Shown here in pieces: positions 21,379 to 28,752 of a DNA stretch of 28,752 bases. The stretch is from NCBI GenBank assembly GCA_000934455.1, contig KN883786.1, forward strand, positions 1 through 28,752, in the 5' to 3' direction. Source of the DNA: Apostichopus parvimensis. Taxonomy: Eukaryota > Echinodermata > Holothuroidea > Aspidochirotida > Stichopodidae. Below the pieces are notes generated by a model. It was not told the origin of the DNA, made no database searches, and was given only the letters and a program-made list of their open reading frames with translations. Numbering within the stretch: the stretch's first letter is position 1; each line of letters begins with the position of its first letter. Made by a program: the position numbers and the translations under genes.

Positions 21379-23404
21379 TTGTGTTATCATTGAAACTGTT
21401 ACATTGTTTTCAATCTGCTGGGTTTATGGATAGTTCAGGGGACAATAACCCACACAGACGGCAATGGAGGGATAATTTTGATGTATACTGTAAATATATG
21501 GCACGACAAATTGTAGCAACGCCTCTACCAACATGAAATCTATGTTTAATATGACCAAAATAAGTCATATCATATGCATTAAACACTTTGTATAGTGGCG
21601 TTAGGTAGGAATGAAAACGTATGAAGTTCCACATGTGAGAAAACTGCACTGCACTCAACAGTAAGAAAGAAGTTTATTTGTATTCAATGCAATAAGAAAC
21701 ACAATATCTGAGGTGACCATCCATTAGTTTAACCATCTCAACTAACACACAATTAGCATTTATTAGTTCCATGTAGTTTTTAGGCCTAAAATTAAAGTCA
21801 CAATACGTGGCCTCTAATTGTTGGGTGGGTAGGGTAAGAGGAGGCTTCGGTGGTCCTTTTCCAAAATCCATACCGTACTGTGAAGTGTCGTACAATATTG
21901 AAGCGGCAAGCAAAGGTATTGTTGGACACAATTTGCACCACGAGCCTATTTTATTTATGACCATAACTTGTTGAAGGCCCATGGAATAATTGTATCTTAC
22001 CAAGAAGCGAAGTACTGCATGTCACACATACTAAAAAGACAATATACAAGGTAAAACGAAACTAAAAGAGAACTGCGTTCGCTTACTTTTCTTATCTGAT
22101 AAGTTAATATTTAACACGGAGATTTAATTCCATTCATGTAGGACAAACTTTGACATAATTAAATTTTTTATACTGATATAGTATATTGTATCAGTTAGAA
22201 ATGACAAAGGACGTCACACTCAAAGGTTAAGACTAAAATAGTCAATACACAACTTAAACAATGAAATGAAACTGTGCAGTATCATAGTGGGCTATTGAAG
22301 TAGTTATTTGAAAGCCAATTGATAATATATATTATTTGCTTCCGAGAAACATGTACGAAAAACAAAGAGACAAAATGCAATGTTAACTGCAAAATGGAAA
22401 TTAAAGAAACCGAATACAAACCCATAAGAACAAAGCACTTGATTTGATGTATTGTACAAGAACCATTGACTACGGCAAATGAGTGTTCAGGGTACTGACA
22501 AATAAATTCAAAGCATTACTTTGAAGTAATAGATCCAAAATAAGAACAATAATGCAAAATAGAATGCACTTGACCACTCTACTAAGAACAGAGAGGTTTT
22601 TTTTTTTAATTAATACATTATCAGTAAATGAAATCGGGAAGTTTCATTTCGAATCAGATTTGTAGTAAGACAATGCAACCGTTGGATAGTTTATCAATTA
22701 TAATGGCTCTTATTCATGTGACATGGTTAGGGCTCACGATACACTTATTGTAGATGACTGTAGCAAGACCCTACATGATAAATGTACATGTGAATCCTAC
22801 ACCCGATTTGGGTAGATATGGTAAAGAATAGTTTCATTAAGCATCTCAATAAAAATGTGTTGATAAAGTTAATAACGCATAGAAAATATATCATGCAAAA
22901 CCATGATAAGATAATGAGGACATTATAACAGTTGCCAACATAATTGGATGCGTTGAAGAAAAAAACAGTATTACATACAAGGAGCAATTAGTGGAAGTAT
23001 GTTTATCATTGTATGTTCGCTCGATAGACAAAGTACACTACGCCCATGTGCTAATCAAGGTGTGAACATACTCCCAACGTCAGTTTCTATATAATACCTT
23101 TCAATGAAAAGCAAATTTAAACTTAACTTTGTCACCCATAATTAACGAAGACAGAATATTATTCATATATAATGTTCATACATACTTTTGGAGTAGATAC
23201 TATCATCAAATATGGAAAAACATAAGTAGAAATATAACAAATACTGAACACTTGTGTGCGTTTAAAAAGAGTAAGAGTTAAAAGGATAACTAAGTAAAGA
23301 TATTTATCTCAATATAACAGTCACCTATCGATATACTTTGTGGGTACTCGTGTGCCAACAAAAGAGATAACGTACTCTTGATATCCTTTTATCAATAAAA
23401 AAGC

Positions 23405-23740
23405 AAACATGATATTTGGTACCACCCATAATGTATGCAGTTTGTGGATTGCTCACAACCGTATGGCGCTATTTGATGCTCATATTACTCACATCAATCA
23501 TAAACAATCCTAGCTTAAACATCAACCCTAGCCAAATCAAATTCGGAGATAGTTTGTTCTTTTTAAACGTTTAAACATGAACTTTGGTACCACTCATAAT
23601 GAATGCATATTGTGGATTGCTCACAACTGTATGGCGCCATTTGATGCTCACATCAACCATAACCAATCATAGCTTAAACATCAACCTTAGCCAAATCAAA
23701 TTTGGGCAAATGTGGGTCTTTTTAAACGTTTAAATGTTTA
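23405..23740 (+). repeat. 168-bp tandem duplication of the second box-block type
   Basis: Two direct copies start at 23405 (AAACATGATATTTGGTACCA) and 23573 (AAACATGAACTTTGGTACCA). Each contains GGATTGCTCACAAC, a GGCGC.ATTTGATGCTCA word, CTTAAACATCAACC.TAGCC and a TTTTTAAACGTTTAAA end. The AAACGTTT palindrome sits at both junctions. Unit I has one copy (8341-8520). The duplication is therefore specific to unit III as far as can be seen, because unit II is interrupted here. Confidence 0.9.
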
Positions 23741-25279
23741 TCGGTAATAAAAATTCCATCCTTGATCAGATAATAGCGGTTATAAGGTATTTATGAATTG
23801 AACATTTATCATGTCATACAATAAGGTATATGTATTAATAGATTTGATCAGTAACCAGTTAAGATATAGGGATCATTTCTATGAAGAGACGGAAGGATTT
23901 TTTGGTTCTATTTTACTATTTTCCTTGGCTGCGACCTCAACTACGATATTTATATTTTGATCGCGGGAAACTATGAGCTGCAAAGCTCTGTTATTGCAGT
24001 ACATACAATTTAATCCTAAAGACTTTGGCTGGAATTAGAATTTGCGAAGAAATGTAAAGTTCTTTTTAAATTTACTATTTTTTACGCTTGAAAAATGTTT
24101 AACAGAAATAACAATATGACCATCGCTTTTAGCTTGCGGACTAGACACGAAGTGTATCTTAACACGCTGGCTAGTGACACACACGAAGGTTTAAAAAGAA
24201 TACCACCCATACATATGGTACTCTTGTAAGCACTGCGCGGCTTGTTGCATATTCAGTTTTATCATGAAAAGTAAAAATAGCAAGAGAAACGAAGTTATTT
24301 GTTTATAAATGTCAAACTAAGATATGTCATAATGTAATGTTATATTGTAAACCCAATCTTACTTGTGTCAAGTCAAGCAAACAAGTGACGTAACAGAAAG
24401 ACGTTGATGGCTCAACTCGCGGCTTAACTTTGCCAATACATTTGTCCGATTGCTTTCGTTTTGCGGAGTCATTTTATTTTTTCACTGTTAGATCAAAATG
24501 TAAACTGTTCAACATATGATGAGTGCGCCCTTTTCTGATTCGCACTTTGAATTCGTTGTCTATTGTTAACAGCTTCCTTTGTGTTTATTTTCGTTTTGCT
24601 AAAGTGTTTTTCAAAGTTGCAAATAGATTACTGATAGTACGATAGATAAATAGTTAACCTGGGTTTTTGAACATGCGTTTTAGTTTCGTTTGAACGTGAA
24701 GAATTGCTGCTGACATGGCAGTTATAATGAAGTCTAGTAGATATTTGGTATTGTATCATATTCATATCAACCAACATGTTGATTAGCTGTTCATTTAGTG
24801 CAACATCGCCCCATAACATCATATGTATTGTTCAGTAATGAACATGGAATATAAAACAGCGACCTATATAGTACTGCAAGATGATAGCTACTTAGGCCTG
24901 TCTTATTGACTGCGAAAGAACATGTCAGTAGAAAATAAAACGGAATGACAGTTTGCGTCTCACTCAAAAAAGCACAACAAAGCTACTGCAGTTGGTCGAA
25001 AACAGCCAATACGAAACGATTAGCATCTCTCTTAAAATGCTGTACTATCCTGGTTACATGGCATCAACTTTTGTCCCAGTTTTAAATTTCATGTAAACAT
25101 TTAGAAATATAAATGTAAAGAATGGTTCACCGATTAAACTTAAGGAGGTGATGGCACCACTCCACCCCTACTTTGATCCAATGTTTGTAGCCGTCCTCGG
25201 TTAATACCCTTTTATTTTTTTGCTTTTCCAAACATTGCATGTTACTCTCAATTATTGTGAGAATTAAACACAAATACAT

Positions 25280-25450
25280 GAACGTAATTTGTTTTGACGG
25301 ATGGGTGGCCTCCAGTATCGACTCATGCCTTTTCTCTTTTACTCATATTAAGTGCAGTTTAAATTAACTACTACTGTATGTCAGGAATAAATATGATTAA
25401 CATAGGAACTGTTCGTGCAAGATTCGTGGAGTGCAGTCAGTTTAACGGGC
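25280..25450 (+). repeat. diverged duplicate, left copy (partner 26610-26770)
   Basis: It shares TTTGACGGATG.GTGGCCTCC and GTATCGA (25293-25321 and 26623-26650), TTTTCTCTTT-like, TTAGGAATA-like and GTCAGTTTAA words with the other copy, in order and orientation. The offset is about 1.33 kb. No coding potential is seen. Confidence 0.7.
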
Positions 25451-25859
25451 TTGGATTAAACAGATGTTTATATTATATAAATCTCAAGTACCTCTCTTTC
25501 TTTTACTGATGACCGCTAACCGTCGAACACCTTCATCGGGAAAGACACACTGCGCTTAACTTTCGTCATTGTATTGGTGAATACCATTCTATGAGTTCCG
25601 CTCTTTTCACAGCGAAATTCTTCTGTCATCGTCCCATAATACCCCTTAACTTTGATATTTTCCTGCCATAATTATGGCGATTTTACGTATAGTACCGTTG
25701 ATAAGAAGAAAATAAATTTGAGTTAATAAGATAGTTGTAGTGTGGACCTTCTAGTAATGTGATAACCATCTTTGGTTTTGTGTTGTATATTGTGAAATTA
25801 AACGTGTCATGTATACGTACAAACAGTTATAATCGCAGATGTGGACTTTCACCGTCATT

Positions 25860-26170
25860 ATCAGATTAAGTGGTAAACCTATTTGATCAATGACAATATA
25901 CTTATAATATAGGCTACAGAACTGTCTACGCCTTAAATCAAACACGACCTTTGATAAACTGATTATCATATTCTTTGTACTGTCCTTCATTAAAATACAA
26001 ACATAATTTAGCTGTTGCAAAACTAACCTAACATATGTCTGCAGTTAGTAGTATATGAATGTGTATATGTATGTGGCGGCTTTTGTTATTTCCATCGGAC
26101 TTTGTAGTGACGTGTAGTGTAGTTTTGAAAGTCCTATAAAAAGGTGAGCAAGTTACCGTTCCTTATATTA
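25860..26170 (+). repeat. diverged duplicate, right copy (partner 895-1195)
   Basis: The same ordered words as at 895-1195, including GACAATATACTTAT, GATTATCATATTCTTT and TATGTGGCGGCTTTTGTTAT, and ending in AGCAAGTTACCGTTCC. It lies immediately beyond the tandem array, while its partner lies on the other side. Confidence 0.75.
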
Positions 26171-26298
26171 AACTTAAAAAAACGATAATGTATGTCTTGA
26201 AAACTTGTATATCATACTGACATAACATGCAAGATGTGTCATACCTTTCAATTTCAATTGTACATTTAAAAAATACATTTAAAAAAACATTGATTATA

Positions 26299-26321
26299 CC
26301 CCCGCCCCCTCCCCTCCCGCC
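26299..26321 (-). other. C-rich tract, G-quadruplex-prone on minus strand
   Basis: Between TTATA and AGAAAAAAA lies a 23-base almost pure C stretch with single interruptions. Its complement has four or more G runs of at least three, separated by one or two bases, which meets the usual G4 pattern. It also resembles clustered GC boxes. It stands out sharply in AT-rich surroundings. Confidence 0.6.
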
Positions 26322-26609
26322 AGAAAAAAATGGGAACATTGACCAAAGATGTCAACAATACATAGTCTGTCATTTTTTACTTAAAATGATATAGTTGTCT
26401 ATGGTTAGTTAATGATTTACTGCTTGTTTCGTTCATGTCTGTTGTTGCATAACAACTCCAAAAAACACATGAAGTAAGGATTATATCCAAATCCGCTGTT
26501 TTCATACTATATTTGTGATACTTATATTTGATATATTTTCTTTGTTAAACTATTCATTTTATAAACAATCAATGTGATCAAAAAAATAACATTAACATTA
26601 CATTAAGTC

Positions 26610-26770
26610 AATATTATTTGCTTTGACGGATGTGTGGCCTCCGGTATCGATGCATCCATTTCCTCTTTCAATGAAGTTAAACGAATTTTAAAGTAAGCTC
26701 ATGTTAGGAATAGACAGAATTTACACAGTAGCTATTTGTGTGGAATTAGCGGAGTTGGGTCAGTTTAATG
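26610..26770 (+). repeat. diverged duplicate, right copy (partner 25280-25450)
   Basis: See the left copy for the shared words. Divergence is greater outside the central 30 bases. The next stretch (from about 26770) no longer matches. Confidence 0.7.
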
Positions 26771-27660
26771 TTAATTAAGGATCACAAGGGTATTGACTAG
26801 GACGAGAGTGTTGGCATCCTTAATGTCCTTGTTCCGCTGCCCATCGAATACTGATGAATAATATAATAAAATATTAACAGCTGTTAGTTAATAAAAGTCT
26901 TTATGAGACCATCCCCAGTCGATTACTAATTTATATTTTGCGACCGTGGCCGTGTATGATCACTCGAACTAGAGGCTTGGTTGAGACTAATTTAATGGGC
27001 TGTTGTTTCCGAACTGTTGATAAGTGTATTTTGTTTAATACATGAACTAACGAAACATACTTTCGGCTTTATCTATCAAACTGTAAGCCAGCTTACTTGT
27101 GGATACGAGTAAAGTCTCGTTCAGCTCAAAGCGAAGTTTGTCTTATTTCAACAAACGTCCGTCAATTAATGAGTAATGTTGTGTTTTAATGCATATTATT
27201 AGGTAAGTAGCGGAATTAATAACTTTATAATTACGCAGTATGTGAGAGAAAGTCAAATTAATGGCAATGTTATCAGTTGGTTGTAGGTTATTGCACTATC
27301 ATAGCCAAGACTACGTTTATAGAAATTACCAGAAAACTACTACAATTAAACCAATCTGGATTTATATGAAACGAAAGACGATCATTATATTGCCTGGAAA
27401 TACTTTTGCTAGTTAAAAGAGAATAACGAGCTTGATGAGTGTATCAGTTATTGGAAACAAATTTCTACTCTCAACTTTGAAAGTTGAAATGGGTGTGTTG
27501 CGGCAACTTATAAACCCTGATTTAATAATGGAGATTTTGAACATTACTTGATAAAGAGAATGACATTCGAAACAGGCCAGCGATTTAGTTTACTATTACA
27601 TAGGTTCTTTATATAACCATTTTGTTCCATCTGAAGTTAGGATTTGTTTGTAGTTACATC

Positions 27661-28013
27661 CAAGGGCGTAGGAACCGGTGGGGCTGGGGGGGGCGCCAGC
27701 CCCCAGTGAAAAATATGGTGGGGCGGAAGTATCATTCCGCCCCCCCCCCGCTCCGCAAGTCAGAAAACCCCTTTTTCATTTCCAAATGAGAAAAAAAATC
27801 ACATTTGGAGCACCAAATTACATCTAAGGCCAGGTGAAAATGCAAAATTATTTACAAAATGGAGTGGGTGTTGAAGTGTGCTATATTGCACCAAATTGCA
27901 TCTGAGGCCACCTGGAAATGCAAAAAAAAATCCAAAAAAAGACCCCTCCCCCAGGCCGGCCATCAGTCTTCAGCCCCCCCCCCCCCACCCAAAAGTACTT
28001 TCCTACGCCACTG
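27661..28013. mobile_element. hAT-type MITE, 353 bp, with 8-bp target site duplication
   Basis: The left end is CAAGGGCGTAGGAA and the inverted right end reads CAGTGGCGTAGGAA, a 14-bp terminal inverted repeat with two mismatches. CAGTGGCGTAG is a typical hAT terminus. Perfect 8-bp GTTACATC repeats flank it (27653-27660 and 28014-28021), the duplication length of hAT elements. Inside are G- and C-runs (27680-27708, 27738-27752, 27973-27989) that form complementary GC-rich blocks. A direct internal repeat (27811-27849 and 27889-27925, both starting CACCAAATT.CATCT) is also present. There is no transposase, so it is non-autonomous. Confidence 0.92.
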
Positions 28014-28021
28014 GTTACATC

Positions 28022-28752
28022 TACCATTGACTACATCGCTACATTCCGCACTAAACGTAAATGGCAAATTGATACCGCGATTGTGTGCGAGCTAATGTTT
28101 TTGATACTTGAGGTGAAGTTGCCGATGTGTAACAAAGCAAAATAAAATTAAACCTTTTCAAGGTAGTTATTAATTATATCACGGAGAACACTGATGTAGA
28201 CATAATTAAATCTTTCATTGCCTATTCTGAAATTGTTTAAGCTGAATGTGCTTTCTTCTTGACACTTTCGAGTTTGCTTTCGCTTTGCTGAAGAATTTCG
28301 TGATTGTCGTCTCGAACTGAAACTGAGAGGTGTTAGCATCTACACTAATTGTTCCCTAATTATTCATACTTTTGTATTCCTCATCTCTTATCAGACAATG
28401 TCGTTTGTGTTTACTTTCAGTTAGCTCAAGTGTTTGTCAGAGTTTCGAAGAAAAATATTGCTTACGCTCTTACTTCTACAAATGAACCAAGGATAAGAAA
28501 CAATGGATCAGATGTTCGAATAAGTGTTTGGTTTCATTTTAGTGGATAAGATATATGTTTGAATGGAAATGGTAGTCCTGAATGTAGCAGTACAAGACTG
28601 TCGATTAGTATGTAGACTACATAACGGCTTAGTATCACATCTGCAGCAAGATATATTTTTAATGTGAATGGTCATTATACTCCTCCGTAGTAAGCTGTGC
28701 ACATATCTACATAGCAAACCAATCATGAATTTTCATGTAGTTTATTGGGCTG
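28022..28752. other. non-coding end of window
   Basis: AT-rich DNA without a recognisable gene, repeat or element. Short frames exist on both strands, but none shows a motif, a family resemblance or a duplicate elsewhere in the window. Confidence 0.5.

Larger units (their letters stand above)
16477..25182 (+). repeat. large tandem unit III (about 8.7 kb, with insertions)
   Basis: Third direct copy, starting at CTCTGAAACAAAACTGAA. The blocks at 16477-17490 match unit I 4787-5540 once the SINE is removed. About 2 kb (17490-19500) has no counterpart in the other units. The CCAAT block and module copy 5 follow (19530-20900), then blocks shared with II (21000-21450), with I (21680-22480) and with both (22490-25182). 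Unit III lacks the CRE block of 7600 and the block like 9170-9610. The last clear match is GATG.CACCACTCCA.CCCTACT near 25150-25182, after which the array ends. Confidence 0.82.
25183..27652. other. non-coding region right of the tandem array
   Basis: Unique AT-rich DNA apart from the duplicate pair 25280-25450 / 26610-26770 and the segment 25860-26170 that matches 895-1195. Isolated donor-like words occur (for example AG|GTAAGTAG near 27202). No protein frame, RNA gene or mobile element is recognised. Confidence 0.55.

Overview
The window looks like AT-rich (about two thirds A+T by eye), non-coding metazoan DNA. No open reading frame reads as a cellular protein. The coding trace I recognise is a decayed, 5'-truncated LINE reverse-transcriptase tail. 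With the LINE there are a tRNA-derived SINE, a hAT-type MITE, a repeat resembling hammerhead-containing retroelement families and a long minisatellite. Together these suggest a marine invertebrate (echinoderm, hemichordate, lophotrochozoan or similar). I cannot fix the phylum from sequence alone.

Layout. 1-868: a 10-bp minisatellite (consensus CATCGTATAT) that runs off the left edge and shows higher-order structure. 869-4786: unique non-coding DNA; part of it (about 895-1195) has a diverged copy at 25860-26170. 4787 to about 25182: three diverged direct tandem copies of a large non-coding unit, I (4787-10242), II (10243-16476) and III (16477 to about 25182). Their sub-blocks keep the same order, but each copy has its own deletions and insertions. 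A 367-bp assembly gap (12590-12956) lies in unit II. Comparing copies exposes several younger events: the LINE fragment (14871-15570) in unit II, the SINE (17057-17280, with target duplication) in unit III, a 168-bp local tandem duplication in unit III, and a roughly 490-bp segment present only in unit III. 25183-28752: unique DNA with a diverged duplicate pair about 1.33 kb apart, a C-rich tract and a complete 353-bp hAT-type MITE with an 8-bp target site duplication.

The most unusual structure is a module that recurs at five places on the plus strand. A box ending in (G)GCGCCATTT or GGCGCCAAT is preceded by a related ATGAACT-containing block and followed 95-113 bp later by a splice-donor-like CG|GTAAGTA. 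Two of the five lie outside the blocks that align between units. Several palindromic CRE boxes (TGACGTCA), TATAAATA boxes and CCAAT boxes also occur. I read this as a possible array of alternative first exons or non-coding RNA promoters amplified by tandem duplication. That is inference: no transcript evidence is available here, and the protein reading frames are not conserved between copies.
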